This document shows positions 15,859 through 23,887 of a stretch of DNA of 64,000 bases, one piece after another. Below the pieces are notes generated by a model. It saw only the letters and a list, made by a program, of their open reading frames with translations, ran no database searches and had not been told where the DNA came from. The stretch's first letter is position 1. The number at the start of each line of letters is the position of its first letter. This DNA is from Chloroflexota bacterium (GTDB taxonomy: Bacteria > Chloroflexota > Anaerolineae > UBA4142): assembly GCA_016219275.1 (NCBI GenBank), contig JACRBM010000023.1:1-64000 (forward strand), written 5' to 3'. Made by a program: the position numbers and the translations under genes.

Positions 15859-17274
15859 TTACACAATCGCTTCGACTTCCTTGTCTTGGTGAATCTCCAC
15901 GCGCCGCCGTTTTGCCGGCAACAATCCCTCCGGTCGCACGAGCATCATCACGATGAGCACCAAGCCAAACACCATGCGTTGGTACTTGGCAGGCTCGAAC
16001 TGACTCGGCAGTTGCGCGAGATTATAGTTGATGACTGGGATGACGTACCCAGCTTGGCGAATGCTGTTCAGGGCGAGTGAAATGTTCGGGAGAATCTGCA
16101 GGTTGAGCACCGTCAACGCGGTCGCGCCGAGCACGACGCCGGGAATACTGCCCATGCCCCCGACGATGACCATGGCGAGCACGCCGATGGATTCGAGGAA
16201 TGTGAACGATTCGGGATTGATGAACACTTGCTTTGCCGCGAACAACATGCCCATCGCGCCGGCGAACGATGCGCCCGTCGCGAACGCGGCGAGTTTGGTC
16301 GTCACAATCGGAATGCCCATCGCGACTGCGGCGTCTTCGTCTTCGCGCACCGCTTCCCACGCGCGCCCGATGCGCGAATCGCTCACGCGACGCGACACGA
16401 AAATGACGATCGCGATAACCAGGAGCACGAGAAAATAAAAGTAGATCGGATACAACTGCGCGGGGTTTGCATTCTCCATCCAACTACCGATGCCACCGAA
16501 GACTTTATCGAGTCCAAGCGGGAGTCCCGTTGATGCGCCGTGCAGTGCTGTGCCAAAGCCCTCGAACCAGGATCGGAAAAAGAGCGGCGGTCGCTGGATC
16601 GGCGTGATGCCTTGCGGACCGTTCGTGATGTTCACCGGCTTGTCGAGATTGTTTGCGACGACGCGCAATAGCTCGCCAAAGCCGAGCGTGACGACGGCGA
16701 GATAGTCGCCGCGCACGCGCAATACCGGCAAGCCGAGCATGATGCCGGTCAGCGCGGCGAGGAACGTTGCGAGGAAAAAGAACGGAAAGAAAAATTCTTG
16801 CGCGAGCGGGAACTTGAGCAATTCGGGCGGGATGAATTTTTGCGCCTGCGGCGATCCGAAGATCGCCCAGGTGTACGCGCCGACGAGATAGAACGCAACG
16901 TAACCCAGGTCGAGCAGACCGGCAAACCCGACGACGATGTTCAAGCCGAGTGCGAGGGCAGAGAAGATACACACCTGGGTCGCGACTTCCAAATAATATT
17001 GGTTCAATCCGCCGAAGACCGGAATCAGGACGCCGAGGACGAGAAAGCCGATGACGACTTTGAGCGCGTTCGGAATCTGGAGATAGTAAAGCCAGAGCAC
17101 CGAACCGGCAAAGAGAATGAACACGGCTTGTGTCGCCAAACCGAACGCCAATTGGCGCGGGGTTGCCACGACGAGGTACGACGTGATGACGACCCACGCC
17201 AAGATGAACGTGATGCGCGCGTTCTGCGTTGCCATTAAGCGTTGCCACAAACTGGGCGTAGTTGATTTGCTCAT
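15859..17274 (-). CDS. livM: Branched-chain amino-acid ABC transporter permease LivM
   Basis: A 471-residue polytopic membrane protein of the LivM family, longer than the enterobacterial form because of extra N-terminal helices and loop insertions (about residues 145-285). The conserved transporter segment SRIGRAWEAVREDEDAAVAMGI (about 320-341) is clear. It forms a permease heterodimer with LivH, driven by LivG and LivF. Its start is 12 bases after the livH stop, so the two are co-transcribed. Confidence 0.95.
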   Translation of the reverse strand: MSKSTTPSLWQRLMATQNARITFILAWVVITSYLVVATPRQLAFGLATQAVFILFAGSVLWLYYLQIPNALKVVIGFLVLGVLIPVFGGLNQYYLEVATQVCIFSALALGLNIVVGFAGLLDLGYVAFYLVGAYTWAIFGSPQAQKFIPPELLKFPLAQEFFFPFFFLATFLAALTGIMLGLPVLRVRGDYLAVVTLGFGELLRVVANNLDKPVNITNGPQGITPIQRPPLFFRSWFEGFGTALHGASTGLPLGLDKVFGGIGSWMENANPAQLYPIYFYFLVLLVIAIVIFVSRRVSDSRIGRAWEAVREDEDAAVAMGIPIVTTKLAAFATGASFAGAMGMLFAAKQVFINPESFTFLESIGVLAMVIVGGMGSIPGVVLGATALTVLNLQILPNISLALNSIRQAGYVIPVINYNLAQLPSQFEPAKYQRMVFGLVLIVMMLVRPEGLLPAKRRRVEIHQDKEVEAIV

Positions 17275-17285
17275 CGCGTCCCCCT

Positions 17286-18404
17286 CTACGCCTTTTCCCG
17301 TACGACCTGCCCGAGCAAACCGGCGGGTCGGAAAATCAAAATGATGATCAAAATACTAAACGCCAGAATATCTTTGTACTCCGCGCCGAACGCGCCGCTG
17401 GTAAAGATCGAGAGGTACGACGCGCCGTACGCTTCCATGATGCCGAGCACGATGCCGCCCAGCATCGCGCCGCTGATGTTGCCGATGCCGCCGAGCACCG
17501 CGGCGGTGAATGCTTTCAACCCAGGAATAAAACCGGTGAACGGATTGATCGTGTTGTACTGCAAGCCGAACAACACGCCCGCCGCGCCGCCCATCGCACC
17601 GCCGATGAAGAACGTGAGCACGATGATTTGGTTCACGTCAATCCCCATCAAACTGGCGGTCGCGCGGTCTTGCGCGACGGCGCGAATCGCGGTACCGATC
17701 TTGGTCGCGTTGACGAAATAGTTGAGAATGACCAGCATCAAAATCGCGCCCAGAATGACGATGATGGACTTGACCGAGAAATCAATCGTGGAGGAAAGGA
17801 TGATGCGCTGTTCAAAAAATTTGATAGTGGGATACGTGAGGTAGAATTCGTTGCGCCAAATGCCTTCGAAAAAACGCACGGCGTCTTGGAGAAAGAGCGA
17901 GACGCCAATCGCCGAGATGAGGGGAACCAAACGCGGCGCGCCGCGTAGTGGACGATACGCGATGCGTTCGACGGTCACTGCCAAGCCGCCGCTCCCAAGC
18001 ATTCCGAACAGAAGAATGAGGAGGAGCAGAATCAGCGGATGCACCGCGCCAAGGACGCCCGCCGAGTTCATGATTAACAAAACTTCCGCGCCGATAAACG
18101 CGCCGACCATGAAAATTTCACTGTGCGCGAAATTGATGAATTCGAGCACGCCGTACACCATGGTGTAACCGAGCGCGATCATCGCGTACACAAAACCGGC
18201 GGAGATGCCGTCCACGGCGACCTGGGGCAAAATCAACCAGACCCGTTCAAGCAAATTGAAATCAGTGCGAATGTCGCGGAAAATAAATCCGAGGATCAAC
18301 ACAAGCGCAGACAGAATGAATACGGTGCCCGCGACGTACAGCAGCATCTGCGCGACCGGCAAGATCAAAAATTTGTACACTCTGGAATCAAGAAAACTTC
18401 TCAA
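17286..18404 (-). CDS. livH: Branched-chain amino-acid ABC transporter permease LivH
   Basis: A 372-residue membrane protein of the LivH family. The core begins near residue 60 (VDGISAGFVYAMIALGYTMVYGVLEFINFAHSE shows the typical GYTMVYG and NFAHG-like motifs), and an N-terminal extension adds one or two helices. The cytoplasmic EAA-like segment TAIRAVAQDRATASLMGI is present. It lies between livK and livM and is separated from livK by the hairpin at 18426. Confidence 0.95.
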   Translation of the reverse strand: MRSFLDSRVYKFLILPVAQMLLYVAGTVFILSALVLILGFIFRDIRTDFNLLERVWLILPQVAVDGISAGFVYAMIALGYTMVYGVLEFINFAHSEIFMVGAFIGAEVLLIMNSAGVLGAVHPLILLLLILLFGMLGSGGLAVTVERIAYRPLRGAPRLVPLISAIGVSLFLQDAVRFFEGIWRNEFYLTYPTIKFFEQRIILSSTIDFSVKSIIVILGAILMLVILNYFVNATKIGTAIRAVAQDRATASLMGIDVNQIIVLTFFIGGAMGGAAGVLFGLQYNTINPFTGFIPGLKAFTAAVLGGIGNISGAMLGGIVLGIMEAYGASYLSIFTSGAFGAEYKDILAFSILIIILIFRPAGLLGQVVREKA

Positions 18405-18425
18405 CGCGTTCCTCCAACCAGCAAG

Positions 18426-18458
18426 GTGGGGAAGGGAGCACGCGGCTCCCTTCCCACT
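18426..18458 (-). terminator. Intercistronic hairpin between livK and livH
   Basis: GTGGGAAGGGAGCC pairs with GCTCCCTTCCCCAC around a short loop, giving a very stable stem 12 bases after the livK stop. With no good U-run it more likely protects livK mRNA or lowers read-through into livHM. Confidence 0.65.
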
Positions 18459-18470
18459 CAGTGATGCGGA

Positions 18471-19793
18471 CTATTTCTTTTCGGGCGGCGCGATTTCAAG
18501 CGTCTTGGCGATGGGGTTGGCGTCCCACTTGGCGGGATCACCCGATGTAACTTTGATGAAGAAGTACTTGGCAATGGTCGGGTCGCCATTCTTGTTGAAG
18601 GTGTAGACGCCGGTGATACCCTTGAAATCTTTCGTCGCGCGGATCGCGGCGGAGACTGCCTTGCGGGTTGGCTTGGCGTCCTTGGCGACGGCGGCGATGG
18701 CTTTCAACGCGATCGCGGCGGAGTCGTACGCGTGCGCGGCGAACGGTTGCGGGTCTTTGTTGAATTTCGCTTTGAAATCTTTGATGAACTGCGCGGCATC
18801 CGGGAACGCGGCGGCTGGCGCGGCAACGCTAGTGTAGTACGTGTTGACGGCGGCATCGCCGGCAAGCTTGGCAAAGTCGGACGAGTCGAGACCATCGGGT
18901 CCAAGCAAGATCGAATTGATGCCCTTGGCGCGCGCTTGCTTGATCAACGGACCGGCTTGCGGATACAGACCGCCAAAGTAGATCAAGTCGGGATTCGCGG
19001 CTTTGATCGGTGTCAAGATCGGATCAAAGTTCGCTTTTTCTTCGGTGCCTTCGAAACCGAGGATGTTCAAGCCCAACGTCTTGGCAGTGTCGCGGAAGAA
19101 TTCGGCGACGCCTTGACCGTAGGTCGTCTTGTCGTGCAGGATGTAGACCGACTTGACTTTCAGTTCTTTCGCCGCGAATTCCGCGCCGGAAGGACCTTGC
19201 ACATCATCGCGACCGCAGACGCGGTTCACGGTAGCATAACCACGATCGGTTACGTTCGGGTTGGTGTTCGCGGGGGAAACCATCGCGAGGTCGGTATCTT
19301 TGTATACTTCGGACGATGGAATCGCAACGCCAGAGTTCAAGTGACCGATGACGACCATGATGTCGGGATCGGTGACCAGGTTCTTGGCGTTCGCCACGCC
19401 CACGTCCGGCTTGGCTTGGTCATCGAACGGAACGTACTCGACCTTGTAGCCCAGGTCCACGAGCGGCTTGCTCAATTGCTCGACTGCGAGTTGCGTGCCG
19501 AGTTTGATGCCTTCACCGAGCGACGCTTGGTCGCCGGAGAGCGGGCTTTGCGACGCGATCTTGATCGTGCCCTTGGACGTTGCCGCCGGCGCCGTCGTTG
19601 GCGCGGGGGCTTTGGTCGGTTCGGGCGCTTTGGTCGCCGCCGCAGGCGCGGCAGTCGGCGCGGCAGGAGCCGTAGTCGGCGCAGCCGCCGGCGCCTTGGT
19701 CGGCGGGGCGGCGGTTGGCGCGGCGGTCGGCGCCGCGCAAGCGGTTGCGATCAACGCGACCAGCAGTACCACAAACAAAATTTTCGCTTTCAT
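18471..19793 (-). CDS. livK: Branched-chain amino-acid ABC transporter substrate-binding lipoprotein LivK
   Basis: A 440-residue periplasmic-binding-fold type I protein. The signal peptide has a lipobox ending at Cys19 (LIATAC), and a tract of about 55 residues rich in Ala, Pro, Thr and Lys follows (to about residue 73). The Leu/Ile/Val-binding domain then starts at KIASQSPLSGDQASLGEGI. The linker is typical of Chloroflexota lipoproteins. GGAGGAG precedes the start. A consensus promoter lies at 20024, and the leader between holds a second, apparently unused Shine-Dalgarno sequence. Confidence 0.95.
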   Translation of the reverse strand: MKAKILFVVLLVALIATACAAPTAAPTAAPPTKAPAAAPTTAPAAPTAAPAAATKAPEPTKAPAPTTAPAATSKGTIKIASQSPLSGDQASLGEGIKLGTQLAVEQLSKPLVDLGYKVEYVPFDDQAKPDVGVANAKNLVTDPDIMVVIGHLNSGVAIPSSEVYKDTDLAMVSPANTNPNVTDRGYATVNRVCGRDDVQGPSGAEFAAKELKVKSVYILHDKTTYGQGVAEFFRDTAKTLGLNILGFEGTEEKANFDPILTPIKAANPDLIYFGGLYPQAGPLIKQARAKGINSILLGPDGLDSSDFAKLAGDAAVNTYYTSVAAPAAAFPDAAQFIKDFKAKFNKDPQPFAAHAYDSAAIALKAIAAVAKDAKPTRKAVSAAIRATKDFKGITGVYTFNKNGDPTIAKYFFIKVTSGDPAKWDANPIAKTLEIAPPEKK

Positions 19794-20023
19794 CGGACTT
19801 CTCCTCCTTAAGGATTGTGTCTGTTCACATCATCGTGCTCGGCGCGCGTTGGCGAAACGTGCTGACGCTTCGTCAAACGGTTTGCCAAACCGATCACGGG
19901 CGAGCATTCGCAATTCAAACCCACATCGGTAGCGTGACTCACCTCCTTTAGTTGTCTCGTCTCATCGTCGAGCCAAGCGTTCGGAAAAAGATCGGCAGAA
20001 ATCCCCAACCGCAAATTGCGGCA

Positions 20024-20052
20024 ATTATATGTACCTTGAAAACGCGTGTCAA
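20024..20052 (-). promoter_or_regulatory. Consensus sigma-70 promoter and long leader of livK
   Basis: TTGACA (20052-20047), 17 bases, then TATAAT (20029-20024) on the minus strand, a perfect match. The promoter overlaps the intergenic edge of livF. The leader to livK is about 225 bases. It holds tiny open frames, an isolated AAAGGAGGTGA at about 19943-19953 not followed by a convincing gene, and several small hairpins. No known riboswitch was recognised in it. Confidence 0.88.
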
Positions 20053-20074
20053 ACAAATGGGCGGCGTCCGTTCG

Positions 20075-20788
20075 TTACGATTCGCCGAGGTACGATTTGC
20101 GAACCATTTCGTTTTGGCGCAGATTCGCAGCCGCGTCTTTGACGACGATCTGCCCAGTCTCGATGACATAGCCGCGATGCGCGACCTGGAGCGCCTTCGC
20201 CGCGTTCTGTTCGATCAGCAAAATTGTTGTGCCTTCGCCGTTCAACTTGCGAATCGTTTCAAAGATCGCTTCGACGAGCACCGGCGCAAGCCCCATCGAA
20301 GGTTCGTCGAGCATCAACACGCGCGGGTGCGACATCAAGGCGCGACCCATCGCGAGCATTTGTTGTTCGCCGCCGGAGAGCGTGCCGCCCAATTGCGCGC
20401 GGCGTTCCGCCAAACGCGGAAACAACGCGTAGACAAATTCCAAGTCGCGCGCGATGCTGGCGGTGTCGGTGCGCGAGTACGCACCCATTTGCAGATTCTC
20501 TTCCACGGTGAGACGCGAAAACACCTTGCGACCTTCCGGCGATTGACCGATGCCTTTGGTCACGATAACGTGCGCGGGCAATCCGTCAATCCGTTCGCCT
20601 TCGAGCCAGATTTCGCCTTGGCGCGGACGCAGCAAACCGGAAATCGTTTTGAGCGTCGTGGTTTTGCCCGCGCCGTTCGCGCCAATCAGCGTGACGATTT
20701 CACCTTTTTCCACCGTGAGACTGACGCCCTTGAGCGCGTGGATATGTCCATAGTACGTGTGAATGTCTTTGACTTCGAGCATTGGCAT
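20075..20788 (-). CDS. livF: Branched-chain amino-acid ABC transporter ATPase LivF
   Basis: A 237-residue ABC ATPase with Walker A GANGAGKTT (about 37-45), signature LSGGEQQMLAMGRAL (about 135-149), Walker B VLMLDEPSMGLAP, and the family's C-terminal YVIETGQIV. It energises LivHM in the cytoplasm. It lies downstream of livG and upstream of the strong livK promoter, so the liv genes are split into two transcription units of the same strand. Confidence 0.96.
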   Translation of the reverse strand: MPMLEVKDIHTYYGHIHALKGVSLTVEKGEIVTLIGANGAGKTTTLKTISGLLRPRQGEIWLEGERIDGLPAHVIVTKGIGQSPEGRKVFSRLTVEENLQMGAYSRTDTASIARDLEFVYALFPRLAERRAQLGGTLSGGEQQMLAMGRALMSHPRVLMLDEPSMGLAPVLVEAIFETIRKLNGEGTTILLIEQNAAKALQVAHRGYVIETGQIVVKDAAANLRQNEMVRKSYLGES

Positions 20789-20810
20789 AGTTCGTTACCT
20801 TTTGTTGATT

Positions 20811-20844
20811 CCTATTAGCCACGTCCTTAAGCGTGGCTAATAGG
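20811..20844. repeat. TTAGCCACG palindrome, copy 1
   Basis: CCTATTAGCCACG and CGTGGCTAATAGG are perfect arms around TCCTTAAG. It shares its core with the longer copy at 21639. It lies between livG and livF. Confidence 0.85.
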
Positions 20845-20847
20845 GGG

Positions 20848-21627
20848 TTACGCGGCGATCTCGCCGTACTCTTTGCCGAGGTATGCCTCGCGCACGCGCG
20901 CGTCTTTTTGCACCTGGGCGGGCGTGCCTTCCGCAATTTTTGCGCCAAAGTCGAGCACGCTCACATAATCCGAAATCGTCATCACAACTTTCATTTGATG
21001 CTCGATCAGCAGAATCGTCAACTTGAGTTCATCGCGCAGACGGCGAATGAAACCAACCATCTCGGAGGTCTCTTGCGGATTCATCCCAGCAGTCGGCTCG
21101 TCGAGTAAAAGTAGTTTCGGTTCGGTTGCGAGCGCGCGCGCGACTTCGAGACGGCGTTGACTGCCGTATGCCAGGTTCTTCGCCAGTTCGTTCTCGTACC
21201 CGCGCAGTCCGACAAATTCGAGCAGTTCGCGCGAACGTTGGGCGACGCGTTTCTCTTCGGCGACTGTCCCGCCGTCGCGCACGATCGCGCCGAACACGTT
21301 CGCCTTGGTGCGCGTGTGTTGCCCGATCATCACGTTTTCGAGCGCGGACATGTTGGCAAAGAGCCGAATGTTCTGGAATGTGCGTCCGATGCCCAACGCG
21401 GTAATACGATCCGAACGTTGTCCGACGAGCGCATGACCATCGAAAATAATGTGTCCTTCTTCGGGACGATAAAACCCGGTGATGCAATTAAAGAACGTCG
21501 TCTTGCCCGCGCCGTTGGGACCGATCAAACTGGCGATCATGCCTTGTTCGATCACAAAATCAACTCGATCCACGGCGGTCAACCCACCGAATCGTTTCGT
21601 CACTTGTTTCGCGTCGAGTAGTGCCAT
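20848..21627 (-). CDS. livG: Branched-chain amino-acid ABC transporter ATPase LivG
   Basis: A 259-residue ABC ATPase. Walker A is GPNGAGKTT (about 37-45). The family-specific long insertion after it contains GIGRTFQNIRLFANMSALENV. The signature is a variant, NLAYGSQRRLEVARAL rather than LSYG, followed by Walker B LLLLDEPTAGMNP. It pairs with LivF. It is flanked on both sides by TTAGCCACG palindromes. Confidence 0.96.
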   Translation of the reverse strand: MALLDAKQVTKRFGGLTAVDRVDFVIEQGMIASLIGPNGAGKTTFFNCITGFYRPEEGHIIFDGHALVGQRSDRITALGIGRTFQNIRLFANMSALENVMIGQHTRTKANVFGAIVRDGGTVAEEKRVAQRSRELLEFVGLRGYENELAKNLAYGSQRRLEVARALATEPKLLLLDEPTAGMNPQETSEMVGFIRRLRDELKLTILLIEHQMKVVMTISDYVSVLDFGAKIAEGTPAQVQKDARVREAYLGKEYGEIAA

Positions 21628-21638
21628 GCTGCCTCCGC

Positions 21639-21678
21639 ACCCCTTTAGCCACGCCCTTAAGGGCGTGGCTAAAGGGGT
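21639..21678. repeat. TTAGCCACG palindrome, copy 2 (perfect)
   Basis: The arms ACCCCTTTAGCCACGCCCTT and AAGGGCGTGGCTAAAGGGGT form a perfect 40-base palindrome between the amino-acid permease gene and livG. The core matches 20811. Confidence 0.9.
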
Positions 21679-21679
21679 G

Positions 21680-22516
21680 TTATTTCGGAATCTGAAATTT
21701 GCGTTCGATATAGCGCACGATCAAAGATAGACCCAGGGTCATTACGAGATACAACAATGCCGCCATCGTCCAGTGTTCGAGCGGACGAAACGTGTTCGCG
21801 CTGCGCTGGCGCGTCCACAGCGTCAACTCCTTGACGCTGATCGCGGACGTGAGCGCGGAATCCTTGAGCATCGAAATGAAATCGTTGCCAAGCGGCGGCA
21901 GAATCACGCGCAACGCTTGCGGCAGAATCACGAGCTGCATCGCTTGCAAGTACGACATACCGAGCGCGCGCGCCGCTTCGACTTGTCCGCGCGCGATGGA
22001 TTGGATGCCGGCGCGGTACACCTCGGCAAGGTACGCGCCGTAGCCGATCGCGAGAGCGATGATGCCCTGGATCACTTCATCGCGAAAAATGCCGGAGACG
22101 GGGTCGGGTGTGTGCTCGGCGAAGAATGGCGCGATGACGTAGAAAAAGTACAGAATCTGCACGAGCAACGGAATGCCGCGCACGACTTCGACGTAGAGTG
22201 TGGCAATCGTATTGAGAACCGGATTCTGCGATACGCGCATCAGCCCGGCGACCAAGCCAATGACGAGCGCAAGGAGAAACGCGAAGAGTGTGACGGTCAG
22301 TGTTAGGTAGATGCCACTGCCGAGGATCAGCAGGATCGAGATATAATCTTGGCTTGTGGCAATGACGACAATCGCGATGACGCCGACGATGGCGAGGATG
22401 ACAATCCACCATGGCATCTCGGCGATGCCAGGGATGGGTAGAGCGCGACCCGAACTCGGCGCGGGGCGCGCCGAGCGAACCGGGGTTGGTTTAGACGATG
22501 GGTCAGGATCAGACAT
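21680..22516 (-). CDS. Polar amino-acid ABC transporter permease (GlnP/HisM type)
   Basis: A 278-residue permease. After a Pro/Ser-rich N-terminus and one extra helix (about 35-60), the core begins at GSGIYLTLTVTLFAFLLALVIG. It includes VRGIPLLVQILYF and the EAA motif EAARALGMSYLQAMQLVILP. It would import a polar amino acid with the binding protein encoded upstream. No cognate GlnQ-type ATPase lies in the cluster, whose next gene is livG. The start at 22516 is one of two candidates (GTG 22534 is the other). Confidence 0.92.
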   Translation of the reverse strand: MSDPDPSSKPTPVRSARPAPSSGRALPIPGIAEMPWWIVILAIVGVIAIVVIATSQDYISILLILGSGIYLTLTVTLFAFLLALVIGLVAGLMRVSQNPVLNTIATLYVEVVRGIPLLVQILYFFYVIAPFFAEHTPDPVSGIFRDEVIQGIIALAIGYGAYLAEVYRAGIQSIARGQVEAARALGMSYLQAMQLVILPQALRVILPPLGNDFISMLKDSALTSAISVKELTLWTRQRSANTFRPLEHWTMAALLYLVMTLGLSLIVRYIERKFQIPK

Positions 22517-22685
22517 TGGGCATTTGTCGGTCACCGCGATGATCGCGGCTCTGCAATGCAGCGCAGTTAGGAATTGCGGTCACGTCGTGGTGCCCGCACA
22601 AGGATACGTCTGGTCGAACGCGCCAGGGTAAATTATCTCGCTGGTTTTCTCGCGGCCATGGCGAAACGCGCTCGGGGAATTCTCG

Positions 22686-22759
22686 CGCTACCTCCCTGCC
22701 TCCCTAACTCCCTCTGTTTCGTATCGCAGGGGGAGAAGGGACGACAGGGGAGGGTAGCG
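22686..22759. repeat. Octamer palindrome (CTCCCT units)
   Basis: The 8-base units ACCTCCCT, GCCTCCCT and AACTCCCT are followed by a complementary arm ending GGGAGGGTAGCG. It lies between glnH and the permease gene and may act as an intercistronic stabiliser or attenuator. Confidence 0.78.
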
Positions 22760-22769
22760 TGAGGGATGG

Positions 22770-23627
22770 TTATTTGCCCAATTTGTCGGACAGCAATTTG
22801 CCGGCGCAATCTGGTTTGGGGTCAATGCCCTTCCACCATTTTTCGCAGAGCTTGGTCCACGTGCCGTCCTTGTAGACCGCCTTCAAACCGGCGTCAAAGG
22901 CGTCCCTGAGTTCCTTGTCGCCTTTGCGGAAGACGAGTCCGAGAAATTCGTTGCCGAATTGCTTGCCGGTCAATTTGATTTTGCCTTTGTTGTCTTCGAG
23001 CAATGCCGACGCGGCAAAGGTGTCAATCACGACGGCATCGGCTTGCTTGTTGATGAGCGCGGCAATGGCGGCGGGAAAATCCTGGAATTCCTTAACCTGC
23101 TTGTTCGCGTCGGCGACCAATTTCTTAGCGGTCACCGCGTTGGTCGTGCCGAGTTGCGTGGCGACGATGAATTCCGGTTTCTTCAAATCTTCCGGTTCCT
23201 TGACACGCGCTTCATCGGCGCGGACGACGAGGACTTCGGTGTTGGGCATGTATGGCAGCGAGAAATCCACGGTCTTGGCGCGTTCGTCGGTGATCGTCCA
23301 ACCGGACGCGGAGAAATCGTACGTCTTGTTGTTGACCGCGATCATCAAGCCGTCGAAATCGGCGGTGTTGAACGTCGCGGTGCAGTTGACCTTTTTGCAG
23401 ATTTCGGCGACGAGTTCAACGTCAAAGCCGACGACTTTTTTGTCCTTGTCGAGGGATTCGAATGGGGGGTACGTCGTGTCACTACCGACTTTGAGCGTGC
23501 GTCCTTTGAGATCGGGCATGCCACTGGCGGCAGAACCGGACGAACTCGGGGCGGTGGTGGGCGCGGCGCACGCGACGACGATCAACGCGACAACGAGAAT
23601 AACGAGAGCGAGTACAGAGCGTTTCAC
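22770..23627 (-). CDS. Polar amino-acid ABC transporter substrate-binding lipoprotein (GlnH/HisJ type)
   Basis: A 285-residue bacterial family 3 solute-binding protein. The lipobox ends at Cys20 (LIVVACAAP), with a short Ser/Ala linker, and the domain starts at LKVGSDTTYPPFESLDKDKKVVGFDVEL, a clear family signature. Two cysteines (CKKVNC) lie near residue 93. The GTG start at 23627 has GGAGGAGAAGAA just upstream. It has its own strong promoter at 23709. It partners the downstream permease. Confidence 0.94.
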   Translation of the reverse strand: MKRSVLALVILVVALIVVACAAPTTAPSSSGSAASGMPDLKGRTLKVGSDTTYPPFESLDKDKKVVGFDVELVAEICKKVNCTATFNTADFDGLMIAVNNKTYDFSASGWTITDERAKTVDFSLPYMPNTEVLVVRADEARVKEPEDLKKPEFIVATQLGTTNAVTAKKLVADANKQVKEFQDFPAAIAALINKQADAVVIDTFAASALLEDNKGKIKLTGKQFGNEFLGLVFRKGDKELRDAFDAGLKAVYKDGTWTKLCEKWWKGIDPKPDCAGKLLSDKLGK

Positions 23628-23673
23628 TTCTTCTCCTCCAAAGAAAAAATGCCGGCGCTGGAAATGATGTTAT

Positions 23674-23695
23674 GCAACCGCGTCGGCGCGGTTGC
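23674..23695. repeat. Hairpin in the glnH-like leader
   Basis: GCAACCGCG and CGCGGTTGC are perfect 9-base arms around TCGG. It starts about 14 bases after the -10 box of the glnH-like promoter, so it could be an operator or a leader hairpin. Confidence 0.7.
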
Positions 23696-23708
23696 AAATT
23701 TGGGCGCA

Positions 23709-23737
23709 AGTATATCCGAGATGGGGGTACGTGTCAA
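23709..23737 (-). promoter_or_regulatory. Sigma-70 promoter of the glnH-like gene
   Basis: TTGACA (23737-23732), 17 bases, TATACT (23714-23709) on the minus strand. The leader to the GTG at 23627 is about 75 bases. Confidence 0.85.
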
Positions 23738-23840
23738 ATTTTCCTGGAAGATTTTCTATGGATGCCACTCTGTGGCGCGGGCGGCTTGCTCGTATATTGC
23801 AAGTGGGCGATCCGTTCGTACCACAAACTATGATTTTGAC

Positions 23841-23869
23841 TTGCCAAGCCAAAAACAAGATGGTATAGT
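23841..23869 (+). promoter_or_regulatory. Sigma-70 promoter of the MFS gene
   Basis: TTGCCA (23841-23846), 17 bases, TATAGT (23864-23869). Transcription would start about 12 bases before the TTG start codon, with GGAGG between. Confidence 0.8.
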
Positions 23870-23887
23870 GCGCGTTGGAGGATTAAA

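Noticed and set aside
19808-20056. 82-residue frame in the livK leader
   Set aside because: Lacks a suitably placed start after the strong Shine-Dalgarno and has no homology signature. Treated as leader.
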